A stretch of DNA of 64,000 bases, from the NCBI GenBank assembly GCA_965222695.1, contig OZ244967.1, positions 4,650,001 to 4,714,000 of the forward strand. The letters are read 5' to 3'. This document shows, one piece after another, positions 33,520 through 41,937 of this stretch; the stretch's first letter is position 1; each line of letters begins with the position of its first letter. A program made the translations under genes and the position numbers. Source of the DNA: UBA7957 sp965222695 (lineage in GTDB: Bacteria > Pseudomonadota > Gammaproteobacteria > Granulosicoccales > Granulosicoccaceae). Under the pieces are notes generated by a model, which saw only the letters and a list, made by a program, of their open reading frames with translations, was not told where the DNA came from and searched no databases.

Positions 33520-33886
33520 AAGCAATGGCTGCTTGAGCAATGCCCAAAATCAGGAAAATTTTGTAACAAAACTGTAAAATCAAAGGAAAATTTTATTCAC
33601 AAGAAGATTTGTTCTTGCTTTACAGAAAAAAATTAGGTAGCGAAAAAATACATAGATTTAATTTTAAGTTATATCTTATTGAAAATAAAAGAATAAATAA
33701 GATTGTGCGATTTTTCACCAGTCCAAGTCAAACCCAATGAAATTGGCGGATTGAGTCATGATTGACTTGATAGTCCACAGACTTATCCACAAGTTTTGTG
33801 GATAAAGGGGGTCAATGCTCTCAGCAGAACAATGAATATGACAGGTTTGATGAAGAACTTTAACCAAGAGGATTTAACGCAAATAC
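33520..33886. other. AT-rich intergenic region with DnaA-box cluster
   Basis: 367 bp. Perfect DnaA boxes TTATCCACA at 33783-33791 and its inverse TGTGGATAA at 33797-33805 form an inverted pair; TTATTCACA at 33593-33601 also fits TTATNCACA. The stretch from about 33560 to 33720 is very AT-rich, as in an unwinding element. No gene is supported. The neighbours (nadD, rsfS) are not usual oriC neighbours, so this could be a DnaA-titration or DnaA-regulated promoter site rather than the origin. The inverted pair also reads as a hairpin with 10-bp arms. Confidence 0.65.
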
Positions 33887-34246
33887 ATGATAAATAGTGA
33901 GCAAATAAGCCAACTGGTCATTCAGGCACTGGCGGATCTTAAAGCCCAGAATGTCACTCTATTGGACATAGCCGATAAGACCAGTATCGCTGACGCCATG
34001 GTGATTGCCACAGGTACCTCTGATCGGCATGTTGGAGCCCTGGCCAATGAGGTCGTCGTCAAAGCGAAATCTCGAGGCGTTCAGCCGTTGGGAGTCGAGG
34101 GCGAATTAAAGAGCGATTGGGTATTAGTAGATTTAGGTGACGTGATCGTGCATGTGATGACACAAAAGGCGCGCGATTTCTACGAGCTGGAAAAGCTCTG
34201 GTCGGTACGTCCCGGTGACGAAGAGCCGGGTTTAGCCAACGCCTGA
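33887..34246 (+). CDS. rsfS: Ribosome silencing factor
   Basis: 119 residues. Binds uL14 on the large subunit and blocks subunit joining in starvation. ATGTSDRHVGALANEVV, GVEGELKSDWVLVDLGDVIVHVM and REFYELEKLW-type ending (RDFYELEKLWS) are the family pattern. Followed after 9 bp by rlmH. Confidence 0.97.
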   Translation: MINSEQISQLVIQALADLKAQNVTLLDIADKTSIADAMVIATGTSDRHVGALANEVVVKAKSRGVQPLGVEGELKSDWVLVDLGDVIVHVMTQKARDFYELEKLWSVRPGDEEPGLANA

Positions 34247-34255
34247 GCTGTTCGT

Positions 34256-34726
34256 GTGAAAATTCACTTGCTTGCGGTCGGCCGCCGCATGCCCGCCTGG
34301 GTGGATCAAGGGTATCAGGATTTCGCCAAACGCCTCGGCGGTGACTGCCGGTTGATTCTGCATGAAATCCCGCCCGGAAAACGTGGGAAGAACTTCCCAA
34401 TCAAACGGATCGTCGAGGATGAAGGCAAGCTTCTGCTGGAATCCATACCTAAAGCGACAACTGTGGTGGCGCTCGATGTCACAGGGTCCGCATGGAGCAC
34501 GCTTGAACTTTCTCGCAAACTGCGTCACTGGCTGCAACAGGGCCGGGATATCAGTCTACTGGTGGGTGGACCGGACGGATTATCTCCGGCTTGTTTGCAA
34601 AGAGCCGATGCAAGCTGGTCTTTGTCGCCACTGACGTTTCCTCACACCATAGTTCGCATTATTCTGGCCGAGCAACTTTATCGAGCCTGGTCGATGCTGC
34701 ACAACCATCCATATCATCGTGCGTAA
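34256..34726 (+). CDS. rlmH: 23S rRNA pseudouridine(1915) N3-methyltransferase
   Basis: 156 residues from GTG 34256. SPOUT-fold SAM-dependent enzyme that methylates pseudouridine 1915. Seen: KIHLLAVGRRMPAWV at the N-terminus, ALDVTGSAWSTLELS, LLVGGPDGLSP (SAM knot) and the C-terminal LSLSPLTFPH...EQLYRAW pattern with NHPYHR. Operon with rsfS. Confidence 0.97.
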   Translation: MKIHLLAVGRRMPAWVDQGYQDFAKRLGGDCRLILHEIPPGKRGKNFPIKRIVEDEGKLLLESIPKATTVVALDVTGSAWSTLELSRKLRHWLQQGRDISLLVGGPDGLSPACLQRADASWSLSPLTFPHTIVRIILAEQLYRAWSMLHNHPYHRA

Positions 34727-34824
34727 CACAAACTCGCGATCCAATCGTGATTTGTCATATCCCGGCTGCATTTCCCGTGGCACTTGGTACAATGCGCAGT
34801 CACAACGAGAATGATCAATCATAT

Positions 34825-35823
34825 ATGAAACAGATTTACCTCACCGGGATAACCACTACAGGCACGCCACATCTGGGCAACTATGTCGGTGCGATTCGGC
34901 CGGCGATAGAAGCCAGCCTGCGGGCTGAAAACCGGAGTTTTTATTTTCTTGCCGACTATCATGCGCTGATTAAATGCCATGATCCTCAAATCGTCCGGCA
35001 ATCACGGCTGGAAATAGCCGCGACCTGGCTCGCCTTGGGCCTGGATACCGAACGGGCCATATTTTACCGCCAGTCCGATATCCCGGAAATCACCGAGTTG
35101 ACCTGGGTACTGACCTGTATGGCCGCTAAGGGACTGATGAACCGTGCACATGCCTATAAAGCCGTGGTGCAGGAAAATATCGAACAGGGAGACAATGACC
35201 CGGATAAGGGTATTACCATGGGCTTGTATTCCTATCCGATACTGATGGCTGCGGATATTCTGATCTTCAAGGCCAACAAGGTTCCGGTCGGAAAAGATCA
35301 GGTTCAACATCTGGAAATGGCTCGGGATATAGGGCAAAGATTCAATCATCACTTCGGAGAATTATTTGTACTGCCCGAGGTCGTCGTCGAAGAACGGACG
35401 GCTGTTTTGTCAGGCCTGGATGGTCGAAAAATGAGCAAAAGCTATAACAACACGATTCCTCTGTTTGAGCCTGAGAAAAAGTTTCGTAAACTGATCATGA
35501 AAATTAAAACCAACTCGCTCGAACCCGGCGAGCCAAAAGATCCGCAGGGGAACACACTGTTCGAAATCTACAGCGCGTTTGCAAATCAGGAACAAACCGA
35601 TGCCATGCGACAGGATTACGCCAATGGAATTGCCTGGGGAGACGCGAAGCAGCAGGTGTTTGAACATCTCAACGGCGTATTGGCGGAACCGCGCGAGCGC
35701 TATAATGAGCTGATGGCGCAGCCCGAGAAAATCGAATCCGTACTGCAAGAGGGCGCCGCCAAGGCACGGGAATACAGTGTTCCGTTTATGGCGGAAATAC
35801 GCGAAGCGGTTGGAATACGCTGA
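34825..35823 (+). CDS. trpS: Tryptophanyl-tRNA synthetase
   Basis: 332 residues from ATG 34825, where the family N-terminus begins (MKQIYLTGITTTGTPHLGNYVGA); the frame is open much further upstream across rlmH but that part is not homologous. Class I synthetase with HLGN (HIGH equivalent) and KMSKS (GRKMSKSYNNTI). No strong RBS; ATG 34792 is an alternative. Located between rlmH and an asparaginase gene. Confidence 0.95.
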   Translation: MKQIYLTGITTTGTPHLGNYVGAIRPAIEASLRAENRSFYFLADYHALIKCHDPQIVRQSRLEIAATWLALGLDTERAIFYRQSDIPEITELTWVLTCMAAKGLMNRAHAYKAVVQENIEQGDNDPDKGITMGLYSYPILMAADILIFKANKVPVGKDQVQHLEMARDIGQRFNHHFGELFVLPEVVVEERTAVLSGLDGRKMSKSYNNTIPLFEPEKKFRKLIMKIKTNSLEPGEPKDPQGNTLFEIYSAFANQEQTDAMRQDYANGIAWGDAKQQVFEHLNGVLAEPRERYNELMAQPEKIESVLQEGAAKAREYSVPFMAEIREAVGIR

Positions 35824-35928
35824 AAATCCATCGATGTAAGCGGCCGGAGAAAGTTCGCTGAGGACGGCACGATCAGGCAAAGGCCTGCCATCCAGCGGCG
35901 ATATCCGGACAAACAATAGAGGGCGGCG

Positions 35929-36948
35929 ATGAATCCGGTTCTGGTCAATGTATGGCGTGGTAATGCGATCGAAAACTATCACTGCGGTGCGGCGGCGGTC
36001 GTCGATGTCAATGGCCGGGTGGTCTGGTCTATAGGTGAGATCCAACGGCCCATCTATCCCCGCTCGGCGATAAAATTACTACAGGCGGTACCTCTGCTCG
36101 ATGAAAAAGTCAGCCGCAAATACGGCATTAGTCGCACGGAACTGGCGCTCGCCTGTTCTTCTCACACAGGCGAGAAAATGCACCGGGAGGCGCTGGCTGC
36201 CTGGCTGAGAAAAATCGACTGTACCAGTGACGATTTGGAGTGTGGTGAAGACTATCCGGAGCTGGATAGAGATCGGATTCAGATGATCAGCAACGGTCTT
36301 CCCCCTCACCGGGCCTGCCACTGTTGTTCCGGCAATCACGCGGGATTTCTGACCACCTGCCGAAGCCATGGTGATCAACTGCACAACTACCGGCTGTACA
36401 GCCATCCGGCGCAACGCCGGTGGTTCGATATCCTCGCCGAATTTACCGGTTTGCAGGCCCTGCAACTACCCTGGGGATACGACGGTTGCGGCATCCCCAC
36501 ACTTGCAATTCCTTTGCAGCGGCTGGCCTGGGCTTATGCCCGGTTCGCCGACCCGTCCGGTTTACCGCATGAACGCCGTGGCGCCATAGAGACGATCAAA
36601 CAGGCGATCTTCGAAAATCCGCATATGTTCGGTGGAACCCTGGAGCTGCCCACGGTCATCGCCGATATGATGAACTCGGAATTGATTGTTAAAAACGGCG
36701 CTGAAGGGGTTTATATCGGTGTGCTGCCGAATCTCGGTTACGGTGTAGCTCTGAAGGTCGACAGCGGTAATCCGCAAGCGGCCAGGGTCGCTCTCGGTGC
36801 TGTACTTGAGAAAATTGCGGTGTTATCGGTCGACCAGGTCAATATTCTTAGCGATTATTTTCGCCCGGATGTGCTGAATTCGCGCCACGAAACCGTGGGC
36901 CGTGCGGAACCTTCATCCGCCTGGGACCAAGGTGACCTCAGGTTCTGA
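35929..36948 (+). CDS. L-asparaginase, rhizobial thermolabile (type II/AnsA-unrelated) family
   Basis: 339 residues of the family typified by Rhizobium etli asparaginase, unrelated to E. coli AnsA/AnsB. Conserved pieces: YPRSAIKLLQAVPL (Ser-x-x-Lys pair), CSSHTGEK, and CCSGNHAGFLTTC. In the Rhizobium enzyme the last motif is CSGKHAG with Cys and Lys in the zinc site; here Lys appears as Asn, which might change metal binding or activity. RBS GAGGG precedes ATG 35929. The function is likely asparagine hydrolysis to aspartate and ammonia. Confidence 0.85.
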   Translation: MNPVLVNVWRGNAIENYHCGAAAVVDVNGRVVWSIGEIQRPIYPRSAIKLLQAVPLLDEKVSRKYGISRTELALACSSHTGEKMHREALAAWLRKIDCTSDDLECGEDYPELDRDRIQMISNGLPPHRACHCCSGNHAGFLTTCRSHGDQLHNYRLYSHPAQRRWFDILAEFTGLQALQLPWGYDGCGIPTLAIPLQRLAWAYARFADPSGLPHERRGAIETIKQAIFENPHMFGGTLELPTVIADMMNSELIVKNGAEGVYIGVLPNLGYGVALKVDSGNPQAARVALGAVLEKIAVLSVDQVNILSDYFRPDVLNSRHETVGRAEPSSAWDQGDLRF

Positions 36949-37174
36949 CCGGGGCTCAGGCTCCGGAAGCTGCTCCTCAAGCCGCTTATTTGAACTACAC
37001 TTTTGTTTCATTGGGATTCTTTTCCGTTTTTCTTATCTAAACCCCTGAGGAGAATCAGGCATTGGACACTATGCCGGACCCGTAACCTCGGTAGAGATTC
37101 GGCGTCAACTTACAGTAAACTGGACTTAATCTCAGCAAGCCCGACATTTCCGGCACTCAATCGAGAGAACATCA

Positions 37175-39436
37175 ATGAAAATCCTGAAACGCGTGATAAT
37201 CGGTCTGATTTCTTTGATCGTGGTTGCATTTGTCGTCTTAGCGATATTTATTTCGACGCTCGATCTGAATGCTTACAAAGAAGAGATTCAGAAAATCACC
37301 AGGGAACAAACCGGCCGGGATCTGGCGATCAACGGCGAACTGGACGCTTCCTTCTTCCCGTGGATCGGTATTTCCATTGGCCAGGTGGAGCTCTCTAATG
37401 CCGAGGGCTTCGGCGAGCAGCCTTTCGCACGGATGGACGCGGCCAAAGTCAAAGTTGAGGTCTTACCCTTGTTACGCAGGCAGATCAACGTCGATTCCGT
37501 CGAACTCAATGGGCTGACGCTCGATCTGCAAGTTGCCGAAGATGGCCGCAGCAACTGGGATGACCTTATGCAGGCGAGCGCGTCGACATCCACCACAACA
37601 GATGACGAAACATCCGAAGTTGAGGGGGGAGCGCCCGTTGTTGCCGCCATAGCCGTCGGCGGAGTTTCGGTTAAAAATGCCAATATCAGCTGGCTGGACA
37701 GGCAAAGCGGTTCGGATGCCCAGCTGAGCAATTTTAATCTTCAAACCGGGGCAATCGAGCTGGCCGAGCCATTTTCCCTGAAAACCGGGTTTGACATGAT
37801 CAGCAATAGCTTTGCCGTGAAATCCCGCCTCGATGCCAAGGGTGAAGTCACTATCGATCTGGAGCAGCAGAAATATATGCTGACCGCGCTGAATGTTAAA
37901 ACCAGCGCCACGGGTGATGCCGTGCCGGTCAACAATGCGGAATTATCCATGGATGCGGACGTGATCGCCGATCTTGGAAAGCAAAAAATCAGCGTGGCGA
38001 ATCTGATACTGAATGTCCTCGATATTGTACTTGAGGGGCGATTGGATGTGACCGCGCTGGACACGGATCCACAGATTACTGCAACCCTGGTCAATCCTAA
38101 GCCGTTCAGTCCCAGGGATTTGTTCAACAGGCTCGATATAGAAGAGCCTCTTACCGCTGACGATTCGGTGCTGAAGGAGATGAGCCTCACCATGAATGTC
38201 GAGGCGAGTAGCCGTCAGGCTAAGCTGAACGATCTGAACATTCGATTGGACGACACGACTTTTTCCGGGAACCTGTCGGTACCGGATCTTTCGGCTGATT
38301 TACCTCCGGTACGATTTGCGTTCAATGTAGACGATATGGATCTGGACCGGTATCTGCCTCCACCGGCTGAGACCGAAGAGGCAGCGGAAAAAGGCGCAAC
38401 ATCGGATACAGACACGCCCATCGAATTACCTCTGCAACTGATGCGCAAACTCGATGTGGCTGGAGAATTCTCCGTCGATAAAATCAAAGTCAGCAACTTA
38501 AGCGCGCAATCCATCGTCGTGCCGGTAAAGGCGAAAAACGGTGTGATCACCCTCGATGGTGTTGCGGCGCAGATGTACGAAGGTAAACTCGGTTCCGTGT
38601 TCAGCCTTAACGCCAAGTCCGATACACCATCCTATCAGGTTAGGGCCGATCTGGGCGGCATCCAGGCACAACCGCTTCTTGCGGATCTGCTTCAGGACAA
38701 GGCTCCCCTCAGCGGTAAAGGGAGCTTCAGCCTGGATATACGAACCACCGGCAACTCCGTTAAGGGGCTGAAAAAGGGGTTGAACGGCGGATACACATTG
38801 AACTTCGCCAACGGTGCGATTAATGGCGTCAATATCGGGTATCAACTGCGCAGAGCGAGCGCGGCGATCAAGGGGCAAAAACTTTCCGAAGAGGATAAAT
38901 TCAAAAAAACGGACTTTTCCGCCTTAAATATGAGCGGCAAATTTACCAAAGGTATCCTGTTCAGCGACGATCTTGATCTGCGGGCGCCGGCCCTACGGCT
39001 CGGTGGAGCGGGAACCGTTGATCTGAACAAGGACTACGTGGACTACAAATTGAAGACCCTGGTTGCAAAAACCGCCCAGGGGCAGGGCGGCAAAGACAAA
39101 TCCGATCTGGGTGGGGTAAAGCTCAATGTGCCTATACGTGGCCACTTTGATGAACTTTCTGCGGATTTTACCGCCGTTATATTGCAAGCCATGAAAGACG
39201 ATTTAAAGGGAAAGTTAAAAAGTGCAGAAGCGGAGGCAAAAGCCCAGGCCAAAGCGCGCTTGAAAGCGGAAGAGGAAAAAGCCAAAGCCAGACTTAAAGA
39301 AAAAGAGCAGGAGGCCAGAGCGAAATTAAAAGCCAAGGAAGAGGAAAAAAAGGCCGAGTTGAAAGAAAAACAAAAGGAAGAGCTGGAAAAGCTTGAGGAG
39401 AAAGCCAAGAAAAAGTTAAAGGACTTGTTCAACTGA
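37175..39436 (+). CDS. AsmA-family inner-membrane protein
   Basis: 753 residues. One N-terminal transmembrane helix (ILKRVIIGLISLIVVAFVVLAIF), then the AsmA N-terminal pattern LAINGELDASFFPWIGISIGQVELSNAEGF and the C-terminal AsmA_2 region (LSGKGSFSLDIRTTGNSVKGL, NLGIQLR-like IGYQLRRASA). AsmA-type proteins are periplasmic bridge-like proteins linked to phospholipid transport to the outer membrane. The last 75 residues are a Lys/Glu/Ala-rich coiled coil made of near-repeats (KAKEEEKKAELKEKQKEE), unusual for the family. Just upstream of mutY, a common pairing. Confidence 0.92.
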   Translation: MKILKRVIIGLISLIVVAFVVLAIFISTLDLNAYKEEIQKITREQTGRDLAINGELDASFFPWIGISIGQVELSNAEGFGEQPFARMDAAKVKVEVLPLLRRQINVDSVELNGLTLDLQVAEDGRSNWDDLMQASASTSTTTDDETSEVEGGAPVVAAIAVGGVSVKNANISWLDRQSGSDAQLSNFNLQTGAIELAEPFSLKTGFDMISNSFAVKSRLDAKGEVTIDLEQQKYMLTALNVKTSATGDAVPVNNAELSMDADVIADLGKQKISVANLILNVLDIVLEGRLDVTALDTDPQITATLVNPKPFSPRDLFNRLDIEEPLTADDSVLKEMSLTMNVEASSRQAKLNDLNIRLDDTTFSGNLSVPDLSADLPPVRFAFNVDDMDLDRYLPPPAETEEAAEKGATSDTDTPIELPLQLMRKLDVAGEFSVDKIKVSNLSAQSIVVPVKAKNGVITLDGVAAQMYEGKLGSVFSLNAKSDTPSYQVRADLGGIQAQPLLADLLQDKAPLSGKGSFSLDIRTTGNSVKGLKKGLNGGYTLNFANGAINGVNIGYQLRRASAAIKGQKLSEEDKFKKTDFSALNMSGKFTKGILFSDDLDLRAPALRLGGAGTVDLNKDYVDYKLKTLVAKTAQGQGGKDKSDLGGVKLNVPIRGHFDELSADFTAVILQAMKDDLKGKLKSAEAEAKAQAKARLKAEEEKAKARLKEKEQEARAKLKAKEEEKKAELKEKQKEELEKLEEKAKKKLKDLFN

Positions 39437-39449
39437 TTGCCCGGTGAGA

Positions 39450-40499
39450 ATGGATTCGGAGAAGTTCGCCGGCCTGGTCCTGCAATGGTACGATCACTAC
39501 GGGCGAAAAAATCTTCCGTGGCAGCAAAATACAAACCCATACCGGGTATGGGTCAGCGAAATCATGCTGCAACAGACCCAGGTCAGCACGGTCATACCTT
39601 ACTACGAAAGATTTATTAAGCGCTTCCCCGATGTCGGAATACTGGCTGAAGCCGGTGAAGATGAACTGATGTCTTACTGGTCCGGGCTTGGATATTACGC
39701 ACGGGCCCGTAATCTTCACAAGGCTGCAAAAAAAATCGTCGAAAACTATCACGGGCAGCTACCGCAAACTTCTGATGAACTGCAATCTCTGCCCGGCATA
39801 GGCCGCTCGACCGCAGGCGCGATACTCAGCCTCGCCCTCGACCAACATCAGGCAATACTGGACGGAAACGTCAAACGCGTACTGGCCCGATGTTTCGCTG
39901 TAGAAGGATGGCCCGGAAAATCAGACGTTTTGGCCCAATTATGGACACTCACGGAAAAACTGACACCCAAGAAACGCACAGCCAATTTCAACCAGGCAAT
40001 GATGGACATAGGCGCCACCGTCTGTAAACGTACTAACCCAGGCTGCAGCTTATGCCCACTGAAAAAGCATTGCCTTGCAAACCAACACGGCCGGGCGGAC
40101 CACTATCCCGGTAAAAAACCCCGCAAACAACTCCCGCTGAAGCACGCCACTATGCTGCTCCTGACCAATCCCCAAAACGAAATCCTCGTCTATAAACGCC
40201 CTCCCCGGGGTATTTGGGGCAGCCTCTGGAGCCTGCCCGAGATCGCGCACGCAGAAACGCCCGCCACCTGGTGCCGAAAGGCAGGCCTCAAACTACTGAG
40301 CGAACCGTATGTATACGCGGAATTCAGGCACACATTCAGCCATTTTCACCTTCAAATCAAAGCTTTGCACGGCGATACAGAAATCGCGCAACACACACTG
40401 ATGGAAGCGGAAGAGCGGGTCTGGTATAAATGCGGATCAGACATCGGCGGCATGGCAGCGCCCGTCGCCAAACTACTCGACAGATTCTGGGAGCTTTAA
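39450..40499 (+). CDS. mutY: A/G-specific adenine DNA glycosylase
   Basis: 349 residues from ATG 39450 (GTG 39444 is possible). Removes adenine mispaired with 8-oxoguanine. Seen: WQQNTNPYRVWVSEIMLQQTQV with the catalytic Glu, HhH motif SLPGIGRSTAGAI with the catalytic Asp further on (LDGNVKRV), 4Fe-4S ligands CKRTNPGCSLCPLKKHC (C-x6-C-x2-C-x5-C) and a C-terminal NUDIX-like 8-oxoG recognition domain. Followed 3 bp later by yggX, the conserved order. Confidence 0.97.
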   Translation: MDSEKFAGLVLQWYDHYGRKNLPWQQNTNPYRVWVSEIMLQQTQVSTVIPYYERFIKRFPDVGILAEAGEDELMSYWSGLGYYARARNLHKAAKKIVENYHGQLPQTSDELQSLPGIGRSTAGAILSLALDQHQAILDGNVKRVLARCFAVEGWPGKSDVLAQLWTLTEKLTPKKRTANFNQAMMDIGATVCKRTNPGCSLCPLKKHCLANQHGRADHYPGKKPRKQLPLKHATMLLLTNPQNEILVYKRPPRGIWGSLWSLPEIAHAETPATWCRKAGLKLLSEPYVYAEFRHTFSHFHLQIKALHGDTEIAQHTLMEAEERVWYKCGSDIGGMAAPVAKLLDRFWEL

Positions 40500-40502
40500 T
40501 CA

Positions 40503-40769
40503 ATGGCACGAATGGTACAATGCGCAAAACTGGGTCAAGAACTGGAAGGACTGGAAAGACCCACCTACCCCGGCGAACTCGGCAAAAAAATCTACCTCAA
40601 TATCTCCAAGCAAGCCTGGGAAGACTGGGTCCGCCACCAGACCATGCTGATCAACGAATACCGGCTAACCCCCATCGAACCCAAAGCCCGAAAATTCCTC
40701 GAAGAAGAAATGGAAAAATTCCTCTTCGGCGACGGCGCAACCGTACCCGACCAATACAAACCCCTGTAA
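40503..40769 (+). CDS. yggX: Fe(2+)-trafficking / oxidative damage protection protein
   Basis: 88 residues, family length about 90. VQCAKLGQELEGLERPTYPGELGKKIY with the conserved Cys, WEDWVRHQTMLINEYRL and the terminal ARKFLEEEMEKFLFG match YggX throughout. It protects 4Fe-4S enzymes such as MutY and aconitase, which fits its place behind mutY. The plus strand of mutY's 3' half and of this gene is noticeably C- and A-rich. Confidence 0.97.
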   Translation: MARMVQCAKLGQELEGLERPTYPGELGKKIYLNISKQAWEDWVRHQTMLINEYRLTPIEPKARKFLEEEMEKFLFGDGATVPDQYKPL

Positions 40770-40858
40770 AGGAACCCAATACAGAAAATCACCGCGGCGA
40801 CTTGACTACAGCCGCCGCAACAGGTCTAATACGCGCTTCCTTTCAACACCACCCCTCC

Positions 40859-40934
40859 GGCCAGGTAGCTCAGTCGGTAGAGCAGGGGACTGAAAATCCC
40901 CGTGTCGGCGGTTCGATTCCGTCCCTGGCCACCA
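40859..40934 (+). tRNA. tRNA-Phe (GAA)
   Basis: 76 nt with encoded CCA. Acceptor stem GGCCAGG/CCTGGCC, D-arm GCTCAGTCGGTAGAGC, anticodon stem-loop GGGGA-CTGAAAA-TCCCC with anticodon GAA, T-loop TTCGATT with one G-U pair in its stem. The 2.1 kb downstream holds only decayed sequence, so the 3' end may have served as an integration site, though no repeated copy of it was found. Confidence 0.97.
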
Positions 40935-41135
40935 TTAAATCAATTGTTTAGCTATTTCTCGGTCCATTTTAGGCTCACTTTTGTGTGTGATTGGAGTATC
41001 TATGTGGTCGGGATTGGTATTTGAGGAAACCTGATTTGAGTGCTGAGATGGATTTTCAGGTTGAGTATACGGACGCGTAAATACTACTGTGTATGCAGTC
41101 CACCACCCGCTTTTTCCGTACAGGAAAGTGCGCAA

Positions 41136-41318
41136 CCTTATAATTCGAAGATAATCCGAATAAAAAACGTTCACTGGCGACTATATCACCGTAATGGTTC
41201 TTGAGATTACGCGGAATCGTATTGTGTTGGAATTGATGCGCCTAAGGACATTGAGATTTTAAGGGAAGAAATAAAGTCACATGCAGATAGAACAGAGTAT
41301 GCACAACCATACGGTTAA
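41136..41318 (+). pseudogene. Gene remnant (61 codons with one internal stop)
   Basis: One frame reads as protein-like sequence ending GIDAPKDIEILREEIK, SHADRTEYAQPYG and a TAA at 41316, interrupted only by TGA at 41202. Upstream in the same frame IIRIKNVHWRLYHRNGS also looks coding. There is no start codon or RBS. I read it as the 3' end of a decayed gene of unknown family, part of the degenerate stretch after tRNA-Phe. Confidence 0.4.
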
Positions 41319-41390
41319 TTGAGGGGAGTCAGGGAGTCGCGTAATTGATTTATTGGTTCAAGTACGTGCTTTCGCTACTTGCAACGAAGG

Positions 41391-41925
41391 TCAGGTTCCT
41401 GCATTTTTGTTGTCACTCTTGTAGTAAGGTAGTTCAAAGAATACCCGGTAACTTCCACCTTCCTCTAAGACGTCATAAAGCGTGTTGTTGTGCATATAGA
41501 GTGGATACGTGTAAGTCGTGTTCAATATCTCGGAATGAAACTCCAACAGATCTGCGGTCAGACCTGTTTCCGTTGTTATGCTTCCGACAATTTCACAACG
41601 GACTGACGGAACTTCATATCCGTATCCAGCAGTGTCGTACAGCCTTTGTCGGCATAATCTTCACGAGCCCCGCTCATCTGGTCACCGACAAAGGTCATAG
41701 AGAGGAGGACCCACACTTTGTCACTGGTCTCGAATAGACAGTCTGTGTACCAGGTGCCTTCGAAATTACTTGCGTTTGCAGCCAGGACCTCCGGTTTCGA
41801 AACACTGCTGGAATATGTACTGCTTAAAGCTGATGTTCGATGGTGCGCCGTCAAAGCCGTTTAGCGGGGTAACGGAGGTTGTATAGCGCTGTACTTTGTA
41901 TGCGATGCCTGGAACGATTATTTAC
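41391..41925 (-). pseudogene. Decayed secreted beta-sheet protein gene (frameshifted)
   Basis: Three protein-like segments follow one another in different minus-strand frames: about 41925-41810 (IAYKVQRYTTSVTPLNGFDG), 41830-41600 (NFEGTWYTDCLFETSDKVWV, then MTFVGDQMSG and DKGCTTLLDT), and about 41600-41391 (IVGSITTETGLTADLLEF, TYTYPLYMHNNTLYDVLEEG, YRVFFELPYYKSDNKNAGT and stop). At least two frameshifts are needed to join them. The GTWYTDC...TFVGD...Y..KGC spacing recalls lipocalin-like repeat domains of marine bacterial lipoproteins, with two cysteines. No start or signal peptide remains. Confidence 0.55.
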
Positions 41926-41937
41926 TGAGACAAAAAC

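Noticed and set aside
34591..34824. N-terminal extension of the trpS frame over rlmH
   Set aside because: Family alignment begins at ATG 34825; the extension is the out-of-frame reading of rlmH and intergenic DNA.
40935..41174. 79-residue minus-strand frame next to tRNA-Phe
   Set aside because: No RBS, low-complexity and no family resemblance; overlaps the plus-strand remnant region.
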